Part shown: positions 8,116-16,497 of the stretch, one piece after another | How the letters are laid out: each line of letters opens with the position of its first letter | Numbering within the stretch: the stretch's first letter is position 1 | Notes under the pieces: generated by a model | What the model was told of the DNA's origin: nothing | Seen by the model: only the letters and a program-made list of their open reading frames with translations | Databases searched by the model: none | Assembly (NCBI GenBank): GCA_019454225.1 | Contig: CP075370.1 | Span: 2,971,649 to 3,035,648, forward strand | Direction of reading: 5' to 3' | Length of the DNA stretch: 64,000 nucleotides | From: Paracoccaceae bacterium | GTDB taxonomy: Bacteria; Pseudomonadota; Alphaproteobacteria; Rhodobacterales; Rhodobacteraceae | Position numbers and translations under genes: made by a program

Positions 8116-8610
8116 TCACCGCACCATGCGGACCGCCGGAAAACCGATGCCGGGCGCCAGCCGCACCTCGACCTCACCCGCCACGCGAAAGCCCTGCGCC
8201 GCATAGAACGGCACCGCCGTGCGGGTGGACAGGCAGTCGAACCGTTGCACCCCCTCCGCCGCAGCCTGCGCGAAGATCTGCGCCATCAGCGCCGCGCCCA
8301 CACCCTGCCGCACCAGCCCCGGGTCGGTGGCCACATGGCGGATATGGCCGACCCCGGGCTCGCCCCGCCCCTGCGGCGGCGCCAGGCTGTAGCCGCCGGC
8401 CCCCGCCACCCTGTCGCCCGCCATCACCACGAAATACCGCCCCGACGCCAGCAGCCCCGGCTGCGCGCGCGAGATCAGCGGCAGCGCCGTGACAAGCACC
8501 GAGGGCGGATAGTCATCCGCCAGCAGGCGCGGATAGCTGCGCGACAGCAGCAGGTCCACCGCCGCCAGATCGGCGGGCCGCGCCGTCCGGACCGTCAGCG
8601 AAAGGGTCAT
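8116..8610 (-). CDS. GNAT-family N-acetyltransferase
   Basis: 164-aa acetyl-CoA-dependent acyltransferase. The acetyl-CoA binding motif A is seen as HIRHVATDPGLVRQGVGAAL, preceded by strand residues VAGAGGYSLAPP and followed by the C-terminal strand pair around RTAVPFYAAQGFRVAGEVEV. Substrate cannot be told. It ends against the BI-1 terminator and starts 18 bp after the rpmG terminator stem, so it is likely transcribed alone or by readthrough from rpmG. Confidence 0.85.
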   Translation of the reverse strand: MTLSLTVRTARPADLAAVDLLLSRSYPRLLADDYPPSVLVTALPLISRAQPGLLASGRYFVVMAGDRVAGAGGYSLAPPQGRGEPGVGHIRHVATDPGLVRQGVGAALMAQIFAQAAAEGVQRFDCLSTRTAVPFYAAQGFRVAGEVEVRLAPGIGFPAVRMVR

Positions 8611-8627
8611 CCCGCACCCCGCAAAGC

Positions 8628-8647
8628 AAAAGGCCGCACCCTGCGGC
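8628..8647 (-). terminator. Intrinsic terminator of rpmG
   Basis: On the minus strand GCCGCA-GGG-TGCGGC is followed by CTTTT, 33 bp after the L33 stop codon. Confidence 0.75.
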
Positions 8648-8679
8648 GCGGCCCGTAATCCGAAGACAGTCAGGCGATC

Positions 8680-8847
8680 CTACTTGATCTTGCCTTCCTT
8701 GTATTCGACGTGCTCGCGCTTCACGGGGTCGTATTTCTTGACCACCATCTTCTCGGTCATCGTGCGGGCGTTCTTCTTGGTCACATAGAAGTGCCCCGTG
8801 CCCGCCGTCGAGTTCAGACGGATCTTGATCGTCGTCGGCTTCGCCAT
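8680..8847 (-). CDS. rpmG: 50S ribosomal protein L33
   Basis: 55-aa basic ribosomal protein translated from the minus strand: begins [20 protein letters not shown], continues [20 protein letters not shown] and ends EGKIK. This is the Cys-free form of L33 (no CxxC pairs), usual in alphaproteobacteria. Ribosome site AGGAGA just upstream of the ATG. Followed by its own terminator. Confidence 0.95.
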   Translation of the reverse strand: MAKPTTIKIRLNSTAGTGHFYVTKKNARTMTEKMVVKKYDPVKREHVEYKEGKIK

Positions 8848-8958
8848 GGTCGTCTCTCCTAGCCCCGGGATGGCATGTCCACCCGGTCGAAATCCTGAAG
8901 CCCGCCTTTTACGGACGGCGCGGGCGGTGTCAACCGGGAAACGCGGCGGATTGCCCGG

Positions 8959-11379
8959 CTAGTCATCCTCCTCGTCATCTTCGCCGCGCGGTCTGGGCTT
9001 CTTTGCGACCTGGCTCGAAGACTTGCCCTTGGCGGATGAAAGGCGGCGCTTCTTGGCTTTCTTGTCCTCCTCGTCCTCGCTTTCGTCAAGCTCGTCCTCG
9101 TCGGAACTGTGATCCCCGTCCTTCTCGTCCTCGTCGTGATGGGTCAGAACGATCTTCTCCTGGATCGCGGCCTTCAGCGCCAACTCCCCGACCTCTGCGC
9201 AGCAGCGCGGATAGGCGGATCGGGCGAACCACAGGAATTCGTCGACCAGCTTTGCCAGCGTGGCGCCCTGCTGGTCATCCTCGACCACGCCGAAGGTCAG
9301 GAAATTCGCCGAGGCCGGATCGTAAAGCGTCAGCAGCGCGGCCTTGATCGCCTCCGCCCAGCCGATCTTGACCGTGTTCCCGTCGGCAGCCTTGAGCCTG
9401 CGTTCATAGTCGTCGAGCGTCCCGGCCGCCTTGCCCTCGCCGCGCCCGTCGCTCTTGCCCTTGCGATAGCTGACGGCGGTCGGCCGCTGGTCGACCAGCC
9501 GCATCGCGTCCTCGCCGATCGCGAGAAGCGTCTGGCTGTCCACCGGCGCGTCGCCGTTCACCGCCAGCTTCTCGCAGGCATCGCGCAGGATCTGCACCTG
9601 CTGGCGCATCATCTGCACCCGCCGCCGGTGCGTGACGGCTTCGGAACTGTCGCCGGTGTCGTCCTCTTCCTCTTCCTCTTCCTCTTCCTCGTCTTCCTCG
9701 CCGTCTTCCTCGTCCTGAATGCCGCCCCGCAGCACAGCGAGGTCGAACAGCGGCGCGTAGCCTTCGGGATCGAAGGTCCGCAGCAGGTCCTCGACACGGG
9801 CCTTCAGCGTGGATCGCCTGGGCATCGCCTCGTCGCCCTGCAAAAGCGCGTTGCTGACCGCAGCCGTCATCAGCCGCATCGCGCAGGTATGGTCGCCCAT
9901 CTTGCCCGCATCCTTGAGCGAGTCGCTCGGGCGCCCGGTGAAATCCAGGCGCAGCGGTTTGCCGGGAACCTGGTCGAGCCCCACCGAAAAGCTCTCGATC
10001 TTCGGGCGCGCACCGGTCGGGCGCAGCACCGGCATGGCCGCGCACTGCTTTGCCCGGTCGGTCAGATCCGCGACCTGCAGGTCGCTGGCCAGCGTGTCCC
10101 CGTCCTCGTCGATGTCGTCCTCACCGTCCTCCCCTGCCTCCGGATCGGGGGCCTGGGCGAACACCAGGTTCGCCCGTTCGATCAGCAGTTCTCCGACCGT
10201 GGTCAGATCGCCCGCCGTTTCCTCCTCGTCGTCGTCCTCCACCAGGCAGGGGCACGCAAAGACCCGCGGATAGGCCTGCGCCATGCCCAGCACATAGGTC
10301 TCCATCGCGTGCCGGCGCGCGGTCGCGTCGGTCAACCGATGCGCGCCCCCGCGGTCAACCAGGCGGAGCATCTGCCTGACAAGGGCGTCGGCGTCCTTGC
10401 GGGACATCGGACGGCCTTCGCCATCCTCGCCCTCAAGCGGATAGTCGAGCGTACCTTCCGCCCTGGAAATCTCCGCGACCGCCCGCGCCTCGGCCTTGCC
10501 GGTGGTATCCTTGTAGCTGCCCCGCGCCAGTGTCGCCCCCGGCAGGCTGTCGCGGACCTCGATGTAAAGCGCCATGGCCTCGGACAGCGTCATGTCCCCC
10601 AGCACGTCCTCATCCTGCCGCGCGATCCCCCGGATCCGCGCGACAAGGGCCGGGTCCAGACCGTCTGGCATGCCCTCGGGGCCGAAGGCGGGAAACAGCA
10701 GCAGCCCCGCGAACAGGTGCTGCATGTTCTCCCATGCCTCGTCCTCGGTGCGCCCGTCGCATGCGCTGACCAGCGTTTCGCGCAGGGTCACGAAGGCAGT
10801 GACATGCTGCCCCTGCGCCCCGCCGTGCTTGCCGCGCGGCCGTCCCGCCAGGCTTTTCAGTTCGACGATGTCGGGCAGCCCGGTCATGCCCGTCTGGTTC
10901 CCGTCATCCTCCGGTGCTTCGGCCTCGACGAAGGCCAGCCCGATGCGGAACTGCTGCCGCTCGGGCGGGTCGATCCGATGCCATTCGTAGCCAAGCACCC
11001 CGTCCGGCACGGGCGGTGGCGAAGGCGGGGCCTTGCCGGGCTTTCGCCAGGTGGCGATCTTGTGAATCTGCTTCTGCAGCGCATCCAGCGCCTCGCGGGC
11101 TGCTTCGAGCTCGCCCTCGACAATGGCGGTGTCGGCCTCGTCCCGGTGTTCGTCCGCCGCCGCAAACAGGCTCCCTTCGGGATCGATCCCGTCGGGTGGC
11201 CAGAGGCGAAGCTGTTCGAGCACCTTGACGGTGTTCCCATACTCGATGCGCAGGACGTTGGCGGCCTGCATCGGATCGTCCACCTGCATGTCGCCGGGGT
11301 TGGTCACGGGGGCGGGTGTCATGTCCCAGCCCCGCACGGCATAGAATGCCTTGACCCATGCCTCGATCCTCGGGTCCAT
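8959..11379 (-). CDS. Unrecognised large acidic protein
   Basis: 806-aa protein of no family I recognise. The start is ATG 11379 (MDPRIEAWVKAF), because the longer frame from 11532 would run into the RNase P RNA gene. There is no signal peptide or membrane segment, so it is probably cytosolic. It has a mixed helical N-terminal half and several acidic low-complexity runs (VEDDDEEET near the middle, a run of more than ten Glu at about 9660-9710). The last 60 residues alternate Asp/Glu clusters with Lys/Arg/Ser patches (KKAKKRRLSSAKGKSSS). Such charged tails occur in nucleic-acid- or histone-binding proteins, but no function can be assigned. Third-position GC matches its neighbours, so it is a real gene. 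Confidence 0.75.
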   Translation of the reverse strand: MDPRIEAWVKAFYAVRGWDMTPAPVTNPGDMQVDDPMQAANVLRIEYGNTVKVLEQLRLWPPDGIDPEGSLFAAADEHRDEADTAIVEGELEAAREALDALQKQIHKIATWRKPGKAPPSPPPVPDGVLGYEWHRIDPPERQQFRIGLAFVEAEAPEDDGNQTGMTGLPDIVELKSLAGRPRGKHGGAQGQHVTAFVTLRETLVSACDGRTEDEAWENMQHLFAGLLLFPAFGPEGMPDGLDPALVARIRGIARQDEDVLGDMTLSEAMALYIEVRDSLPGATLARGSYKDTTGKAEARAVAEISRAEGTLDYPLEGEDGEGRPMSRKDADALVRQMLRLVDRGGAHRLTDATARRHAMETYVLGMAQAYPRVFACPCLVEDDDEEETAGDLTTVGELLIERANLVFAQAPDPEAGEDGEDDIDEDGDTLASDLQVADLTDRAKQCAAMPVLRPTGARPKIESFSVGLDQVPGKPLRLDFTGRPSDSLKDAGKMGDHTCAMRLMTAAVSNALLQGDEAMPRRSTLKARVEDLLRTFDPEGYAPLFDLAVLRGGIQDEEDGEEDEEEEEEEEEDDTGDSSEAVTHRRRVQMMRQQVQILRDACEKLAVNGDAPVDSQTLLAIGEDAMRLVDQRPTAVSYRKGKSDGRGEGKAAGTLDDYERRLKAADGNTVKIGWAEAIKAALLTLYDPASANFLTFGVVEDDQQGATLAKLVDEFLWFARSAYPRCCAEVGELALKAAIQEKIVLTHHDEDEKDGDHSSDEDELDESEDEEDKKAKKRRLSSAKGKSSSQVAKKPRPRGEDDEEDD

Positions 11380-11461
11380 CGCCTGTCCAGCCGCCCTGCC
11401 CCGGTGAGGTTGCCACGGATCGGGCGCAGGGCTCAACAGGAACGATGGCGGAGGGCCGGCT

Positions 11462-11864
11462 GCGCGGATGGCCTGTAAGCCGGATTCTGTCCAAGGGGTT
11501 GCCCCCTCTGGATGACCATTCCTCTGCCGCACCTGTCGCCAGGGCGGTCAAGCTGCCAACCCGGGCCTCTCGGGCTGAGACGTCCCTGCGGGCGGTATCC
11601 CCGGGCTTTCGCCCCCGGACCAGCCCCGCGCGAGGCCCCTATTTGGCATTGCTCCGGGTGGGGCTTGCCGTGCCGTCCCGGTTGCCCGGTCCGCGGTGGG
11701 CTCTTGCCCCACCGTTTCACCCTTGCCCTGCATGCAGGGCGGTCTGTTCTCTGTGGCGCTTTCCCTGGGGTTTCCCCCGCCGGGCGTTACCCGGCACCCT
11801 TGTCTCATGGAGTCCGGACTTTCCTCGTGGGGTCGCCCCCCCGCGGTCATCCGGCCATCCGCGC
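11462..11864 (-). ncRNA. rnpB: RNase P RNA (bacterial class A)
   Basis: Catalytic RNA of ribonuclease P, which trims tRNA 5' leaders. Read on the minus strand, the 5' part contains the universal block GAGGAAAGTCCGGACT (complement of 11811-11826), and the 3' part contains ACAGAATCCGG plus CTTACAGGCC. The ends pair as the P1 stem: GCGCGGATGGCC at 11864-11853 with GGCCATCCGCGC at 11473-11462. Length of about 403 nt and high GC are typical for alphaproteobacteria. Any open frames across this stretch are incidental. Confidence 0.95.
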
Positions 11865-11945
11865 GTCGGGGGGTCTAGGCCCTGGCGGGCCGCCGGTCAA
11901 GGGCCGCGCCAAGGGCCGCACCGGTGCACGGCCGACCGCCGCCGG

Positions 11946-12590
11946 TCAGGCGCCCGGTCCCGGCCAGGCGCGCAGACCTGCCGCCACCGCCCGGTCGGCG
12001 TCGCACAGCGGGCCGTGGCCCCAGGGGCGGAACCGCAGCCGGAATGCCCGCAGCAGCGCCGCCTCCGCCACCGGCGGATAGCCGAAGGCCGCCGCATCGG
12101 CGCGGAAATCGCCCGGCATCCCCGGAACCGGCCAGACCGACAGCCCCGCCCGCGCCAGCCCGCGCCAGTCGAACCGCGCGCCGGGGTCCGACTTGCGCTC
12201 GGGCGCCATGTCGGAATGCCCGATCACCCGTTCCGGCGGGATGCCCCAGCGGTCCATCACGCCCCGCAGCACCGCCTCCAGCCCGCGCATCTGCGGCGCG
12301 GCAAAGGGCGAGCGGCCGTCGTTGGCCAGTTCGATCCCGATCGAGCGCGAATTGACATCGGTCACCGCCCCCCATTGCCCCGCCCCCGCATGCCAGGCGC
12401 GCAGATCCTCGGGCACCAGGCATTCCGCCTGCCCCGCCGCGTCGATCAGCCAATGGGCCGACACCTCGGCGCCCGGGTCGCACAGCCGGGCGCGCGCCGC
12501 CGCGGCGGTCGCCATCGCCGTGAAGTGGATCACCACCAGATCGGGCCGCGCGCCCCCGCGACGGGGGCCGCAGTTGGGCGAGACGCTCAC
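11946..12590 (-). CDS. N-acetylmuramoyl-L-alanine amidase (AmpD/amidase_2 type)
   Basis: 214-aa zinc amidase that cleaves the lactyl-L-Ala bond in muropeptides. Zinc ligands are visible: His in DLVVIHFTAM, His in RAWHAGAG and the late HSDMAPERKSDPG segment with the His/Asp pair; the fold core SIGIELAND is also present. There is no signal peptide, so a cytosolic recycling role (as for AmpD) is likelier than wall lysis. Its start overlaps the stop of the excalibur lipoprotein gene by 4 bp (ATGA), pointing to one operon. Confidence 0.85.
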   Translation of the reverse strand: MSVSPNCGPRRGGARPDLVVIHFTAMATAAAARARLCDPGAEVSAHWLIDAAGQAECLVPEDLRAWHAGAGQWGAVTDVNSRSIGIELANDGRSPFAAPQMRGLEAVLRGVMDRWGIPPERVIGHSDMAPERKSDPGARFDWRGLARAGLSVWPVPGMPGDFRADAAAFGYPPVAEAALLRAFRLRFRPWGHGPLCDADRAVAAGLRAWPGPGA

Positions 12591-13333
12591 CGCTTCGCGG
12601 CGCGGAACGGCCTCGGATCCCAGCCGCAGACAAAGCCGTCCCCGTCGGGGTCCAGCCGCTGCGGATCGCGCTCGGGGCCGCCGGCGGACAGGAACGCCTC
12701 CTGTGCCAGGTCGGGCGAGGCGAACTTGCCGCAGTTGGCAAAGGGATCGCGCGACCCGAATGCGGACCGGCGGTACATCGGCGTGCCGGGCGCATGTGTC
12801 GTGCTCAGCGCGAAGGACACGATGTTCGGACCCGCCGAACCCGTCCGCGTGGGCAGCGCCGTGGGCTGCACCACCTGGTATTGCGCCCGCGCCCGGGCAA
12901 TGCGCTCGGCATCGCTTTCGATGGTCTCGCGGGCCGACACCGCCGCAAAGTCCTGCTCGTCCGAAATCCCGGTGGACTGGCGCACCTCGCCGCCCTCCGG
13001 GCGGATCGTGGCGGGCGCGTCGCCGCGCGGGCGCGCCGCCTCGGCACCGATCAGCGCACCGGCCGCCGGGGCCGGGGCCGAGGGGCCGGGCGCCACCGTC
13101 CGCCCGTCGGCGCGGTCGATGGCCGATCCGATGGCGGCAGGGTCGAACCCGCCCGGCGCGGGCGTCCCGGGCACCGTGGCCGGGGGCGTGGCAACGGGCT
13201 GTCCGCTGGCCAGGGCGCGCTCGCGCTCGCGCAGATAGGCCGAATAGTCGCCAAACCCCACGCCGCTGTCGGGCACGGGGGTGGAACAGGCGGCCAGGGC
13301 CGCCAGAGTCAGAACCGCAACTACCGCTCGCAT
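12587..13333 (-). CDS. Lipoprotein with C-terminal excalibur calcium-binding domain
   Basis: 248-aa predicted lipoprotein: signal peptide and lipobox LAALAAC with Cys at residue 16. A proline- and alanine-rich low-complexity middle leads to a C-terminal excalibur-like motif (NCGKF ... LDPDGDGFVCGWDP) with the DxDxDG calcium-binding core and two Cys. Excalibur domains are found on surface proteins of bacteria. Translationally coupled to the amidase downstream, which suggests an envelope role. Confidence 0.8.
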   Translation of the reverse strand: MRAVVAVLTLAALAACSTPVPDSGVGFGDYSAYLRERERALASGQPVATPPATVPGTPAPGGFDPAAIGSAIDRADGRTVAPGPSAPAPAAGALIGAEAARPRGDAPATIRPEGGEVRQSTGISDEQDFAAVSARETIESDAERIARARAQYQVVQPTALPTRTGSAGPNIVSFALSTTHAPGTPMYRRSAFGSRDPFANCGKFASPDLAQEAFLSAGGPERDPQRLDPDGDGFVCGWDPRPFRAAKR

Positions 13334-13384
13334 CGCACTCGCTCCGGGGCCTGCTTCACCATCCGGCCCGCTTGACCGCCGGTT

Positions 13385-14893
13385 CTACCACCATTTCGCA
13401 GGCTTGGCCACAAAGCCCGCGGCACGCTCCAGCACGTGGGCGTGATTGAGCAGCTCGCCCTCACCCCAGGGCCGCCCGATCAGCTGCAGTCCCAGCGGCA
13501 GGCCCTTGGCATCCAGCCCCACCGGCACCGCAACCCCCGGCAGCCCCGCCAGGTTCACCGTCACCGTGAACACGTCGTTCAGGTACATCTCGACCGGCGA
13601 CGCGCTGGCCATCTCGCCCAGGCCAAAGGCGCTCGACGGCGTCGCGGGGGTCAGGATCGCGTCCACCCCCTCGGCAAAGACCGTCTCGAAATCCCGCTTG
13701 ATCAGCGCCCGCACCTTCCGCGCGCGGTTGTAGTAGGCATCATAGAACCCCGCCGACAGCACATAGGTTCCCACCATCACCCGGCGCTGCACCTCGCGCC
13801 CGAAGCCCTCGGCGCGGGTCTTTTCATACATGTCCACGATGCCGTCGCCCTGCGCCAGCCGGGCGCGATGGCCATAGCGCACGCCGTCATAGCGCGCGAG
13901 GTTCGATGACGCCTCGGCCGGTGCCACGACGTAATAGGCGGGCAGCGCGTATTTCGTGTGCGGCAGGCTGATGTCACGGATCACCGCGCCCGCATCGCGC
14001 ATCATCGCGATGCCGTCGGCCCACAGCGCCTCGATCTCGGCGGGCATCCCGTCCATGCGGTATTCGCGGGGAATGCCGATCACCTGCCCCCGGATGTCGC
14101 CGGTCAGCATCGCCTCGAAATCGGGCACCGGCAGGTCGGCGCTGGTCGAATCCAGCGGGTCATGGCCCGCCATCGCGCCCAGCATGATCGCCGCGTCCCG
14201 CACGGTCTTGGTCATCGGCCCGGCCTGGTCCAGCGAGGACGCAAACGCCACGATCCCCCAGCGGCTGACCCGGCCATAGGTCGGCTTGATCCCCACGATG
14301 CCGGTGAACGCCGCGGGCTGGCGGATCGACCCGCCGGTGTCGGTGCCCGTCGCCGCAAGGCACAGGTCGGCCGCAACCGCCGCCGCCGACCCGCCCGACG
14401 AACCGCCGGGCGTCAGCGGTGCCGGATCGTTGCCCCGCCGCCAGGGGTTCACCGCATTGCCGTAGCAGGACGTCTCGTTCGACGACCCCATGGCGAACTC
14501 GTCCATGTTCAGCTTGCCCAGCATCACCGCGCCCGCGCCGAACAGCCGCGCCGTGACGGTCGATTCATATTCGGGCCGGAACCCGCGCAGGATGTTCGAT
14601 CCGGCCTGGCTCGGCACGCCCTTCGTGCAGAACAGATCCTTGATGCCCAGCGGGATGCCGCACATCGCGGGGGCATCGTCCCCGGATCGTCCGCGCGCGG
14701 CGATCCTCGCATCCGCCGCCCGCGCCTGATCCAGCGCGATCTCGGGGGTCTTGTGGACAAAGGCATTCAGCCCGTCGCCCGCATCCATCGCCGTCAGGCA
14801 GGCCATGGTCAGGTCGACGGCCGAAATCTCGCCCGCCCGCAGCGCGTCGCGCGCGGCGGCAATCGTCATCTCGTTGGCATGCGAAACGGTCAT
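13385..14893 (-). CDS. gatA: Asp-tRNA(Asn)/Glu-tRNA(Gln) amidotransferase subunit A
   Basis: 502-aa amidase-signature subunit that releases ammonia from Gln or Asn for transamidation of mischarged tRNA. The catalytic triad is visible: Lys in [10 protein letters not shown], Ser in [13 protein letters not shown], and the nucleophile Ser in [16 protein letters not shown]. Its ATG overlaps the gatC stop by 4 bp (14890-14893), so the pair is translationally coupled. gatB is not in this window, which is common in alphaproteobacteria. Confidence 0.95.
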   Translation of the reverse strand: MTVSHANEMTIAAARDALRAGEISAVDLTMACLTAMDAGDGLNAFVHKTPEIALDQARAADARIAARGRSGDDAPAMCGIPLGIKDLFCTKGVPSQAGSNILRGFRPEYESTVTARLFGAGAVMLGKLNMDEFAMGSSNETSCYGNAVNPWRRGNDPAPLTPGGSSGGSAAAVAADLCLAATGTDTGGSIRQPAAFTGIVGIKPTYGRVSRWGIVAFASSLDQAGPMTKTVRDAAIMLGAMAGHDPLDSTSADLPVPDFEAMLTGDIRGQVIGIPREYRMDGMPAEIEALWADGIAMMRDAGAVIRDISLPHTKYALPAYYVVAPAEASSNLARYDGVRYGHRARLAQGDGIVDMYEKTRAEGFGREVQRRVMVGTYVLSAGFYDAYYNRARKVRALIKRDFETVFAEGVDAILTPATPSSAFGLGEMASASPVEMYLNDVFTVTVNLAGLPGVAVPVGLDAKGLPLGLQLIGRPWGEGELLNHAHVLERAAGFVAKPAKWW

Positions 14894-15177
14894 TCCACCA
14901 CCTTCGGCACGGCAAAGAACCCCTCGCGCGCGTCGGGCGCGTTCGACAGCACCTGCGCGGGATAGCCGCCGTCGGTCACCTGGTCGGCCCGTCGCTTCAG
15001 CCGCATCGGCGTGACGCTGACCATCGGCTCCACGCCCGACACGTCCACCTCGTTCAGTTCTTCCATGAAGTTCAGGATCCCCGAAAGCTCCTGCGCGATG
15101 CGCGGCAGATCGCCCTCGTCCACCCGGATGCGGGCCAGATGCGCAACCTTGCGCGCGGTGTCGATGTCGATGGCCAT
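14890..15177 (-). CDS. gatC: Asp-tRNA(Asn)/Glu-tRNA(Gln) amidotransferase subunit C
   Basis: 95-aa scaffolding subunit that wraps around GatA. Typical features are [40 protein letters not shown], and the C-terminal [16 protein letters not shown]. The start at 15177 gives the family length; upstream in-frame sequence is not conserved and would run into the neighbouring divergent gene. Confidence 0.95.
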   Translation of the reverse strand: MAIDIDTARKVAHLARIRVDEGDLPRIAQELSGILNFMEELNEVDVSGVEPMVSVTPMRLKRRADQVTDGGYPAQVLSNAPDAREGFFAVPKVVE

Positions 15178-15288
15178 CACTGCCTCCTGCCGGAACCGCG
15201 CCGGTTTAGCGGCGGCGTGCCCGCCGTGCAAGGCTGGCAAGACCGCGCCCGCCGTCATATCCTGCAACCCGACGGGAAAGGAGAACGC

Positions 15289-15702
15289 ATGCCCCGCCCC
15301 CCGATCCTCGGCACGCTGGAATCCGTGCTCTACGCGGCCGACCTCGCCGCCGCCGAACGGTTCTACGCCGGAACGCTGGGGCTGCCCGTCGTCATGCGGC
15401 AGGACGGGCGGCATGTCTTTTTCCGCACGGGCACCTCGATGCTGCTGGTCTTCGATCCGGCGGCGACGCGCGAGCCCCCGAAACCCGGCACCCTGCCCGT
15501 GCCGCCGCACGGCGCCACCGGCGCGGGGCATTTCTGCTTTGCCGTGGCCTCGGGCGATCTGGCGGCCTGGTGCGACCACCTGCAATCCGAAGGCATCGCG
15601 ATCGAGGCCCGGATCGACTGGCCGGGCGGCGGCCGCTCGATCTATGTGCGTGACCCGGCAGGCAACTCGGTCGAGTTCGCGGACGCGGCGCTCTGGGCCT
15701 GA
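15289..15702 (+). CDS. VOC (glyoxalase/bleomycin-resistance) superfamily protein
   Basis: 137-aa metal-dependent VOC-fold protein with two beta-alpha-beta-beta-beta modules: SVLYAADLAAAERFYAGTLG at the N-terminus and GHFCFAVASGDLAAWCDHLQ in the second half, ending WPGGGRSIYVRDPAGNSVEF. Putative metal ligands include His in GHFCF and Glu in SVEF. Could be a dioxygenase, lyase or resistance protein; the substrate is unknown. The ATG at 15289 follows a good GGAAAGGAGA ribosome site. Diverges from gatC. Confidence 0.8.
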   Translation: MPRPPILGTLESVLYAADLAAAERFYAGTLGLPVVMRQDGRHVFFRTGTSMLLVFDPAATREPPKPGTLPVPPHGATGAGHFCFAVASGDLAAWCDHLQSEGIAIEARIDWPGGGRSIYVRDPAGNSVEFADAALWA

Positions 15703-15720
15703 CGGCCGCGCTGCGGCGCC

Positions 15721-15775
15721 GCCGGAATGCCCGACGGATGCCATACGCATGCCAGACGCAGGCCAGACGTCGGCC
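15721..15775. repeat. 11-bp-period intergenic repeat, copy B (five units)
   Basis: Five contiguous 11-mers, each ending GCC, start at 15721, 15732, 15743, 15754 and 15765: GCCGGAATGCC, CGACGGATGCC, ATACGCATGCC, AGACGCAGGCC, AGACGTCGGCC. A partial sixth follows. Bases 15733-15770 match the reverse complement of 28084-28121 at 36 of 38 positions. It lies between the 3' ends of the convergent VOC and ceramidase-like genes. Confidence 0.85.
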
Positions 15776-15796
15776 AGACAGGGTTTTCCCGCCTTT

Positions 15797-16465
15797 TCAG
15801 CGCCTTGCCACCCGGTGCCGCCGCCACACCTCGATCATCCATCCCAGCATCGTGCCATTCAGCACATGCCACATGAAATGCGTCCCGATGGGCAGGCTGT
15901 CGCACAACGCCTGATCCACCGACCGGAAGGCAAGCGACGCCATCAGGATGCCCGCACCCCAGGCCAGTCCCGCAGATGTTGCGGGCGCGCGGGCCTTCAG
16001 CAACCAGCTGTAGACAAGGATCAGCACCGGCACCGGCCAGTAGAAGGCCGAGACCTCGAAAAACGGCAGCGACCGGAACACCGGCGTCAGCAGAACCGCA
16101 TAGGGCACGAATCCGACCGCCGCCAGGCCCGCCACCCAGGGCCGTTGTCCCAGAAAATCCCGCGTCGCCACAAAGACATAGGCCAGGATGAAGGCGACGA
16201 TGGGCAGCACGTCCATCAGCCCGGTCAGGCGATTCGCATGCGTATGGAACAGCCAGGAACCGACCCCGATCACCGCCAGCATGACGCACAACACCTGCCC
16301 CGTGACCATCCCCCGCACACGCGGCCACATGATTGCGGCTGCGATCAAAAAGGCAAGGTTCGTCAATGCGTTGATCGGTTCCGACCAGTATTCCGGCCCC
16401 GTCCGCTCGCAATAGCCGTCCACCTGCTCGAACCAGTCCACGCTTGCCTCCGTCCTCGATCGCAC
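15797..16465 (-). CDS. Ceramidase-like (alkaline ceramidase/PAQR superfamily) membrane protein
   Basis: 222-aa integral membrane protein with about seven hydrophobic helices. It starts near VDGYCERTGPEYWSEPINAL, where the YWSEPINALTNLAF stretch is the family hallmark (CER1/YDC1-like). Candidate metal-binding His residues occur in WLFHTHANRLT and GTHFMWHVLNGTM. The family hydrolyses ceramide in eukaryotes; the bacterial substrate is uncertain. It diverges from the UPF0173 gene with a 32-bp gap, so their promoters overlap. Confidence 0.8.
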   Translation of the reverse strand: MRSRTEASVDWFEQVDGYCERTGPEYWSEPINALTNLAFLIAAAIMWPRVRGMVTGQVLCVMLAVIGVGSWLFHTHANRLTGLMDVLPIVAFILAYVFVATRDFLGQRPWVAGLAAVGFVPYAVLLTPVFRSLPFFEVSAFYWPVPVLILVYSWLLKARAPATSAGLAWGAGILMASLAFRSVDQALCDSLPIGTHFMWHVLNGTMLGWMIEVWRRHRVARR

Positions 16466-16497
16466 TTCTTCTAGCGCGACAAGGCAAGGAGGACAGA

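Noticed and set aside
9655-9715. CRISPR-like array
   Set aside because: Short hexamer repeats without spacers, inside a coding frame; no cas genes in the window.
9109-11478. 789-codon plus-strand frame opposite the acidic protein
   Set aside because: Composition is low-complexity and it crosses into the RNase P RNA; the minus frame has normal codon bias and an initiator with family-like spacing from rnpB.
11433-11850. Small proteins on either strand at rnpB
   Set aside because: The region is the structured RNase P RNA, with the P1 stem and universal blocks identified.
16201-16250. Fourth copy of the 11-bp repeat (GCATGCGTATGG)
   Set aside because: Only about 12 bases match, with no 11-bp periodicity, and it lies inside the ceramidase-like coding region.
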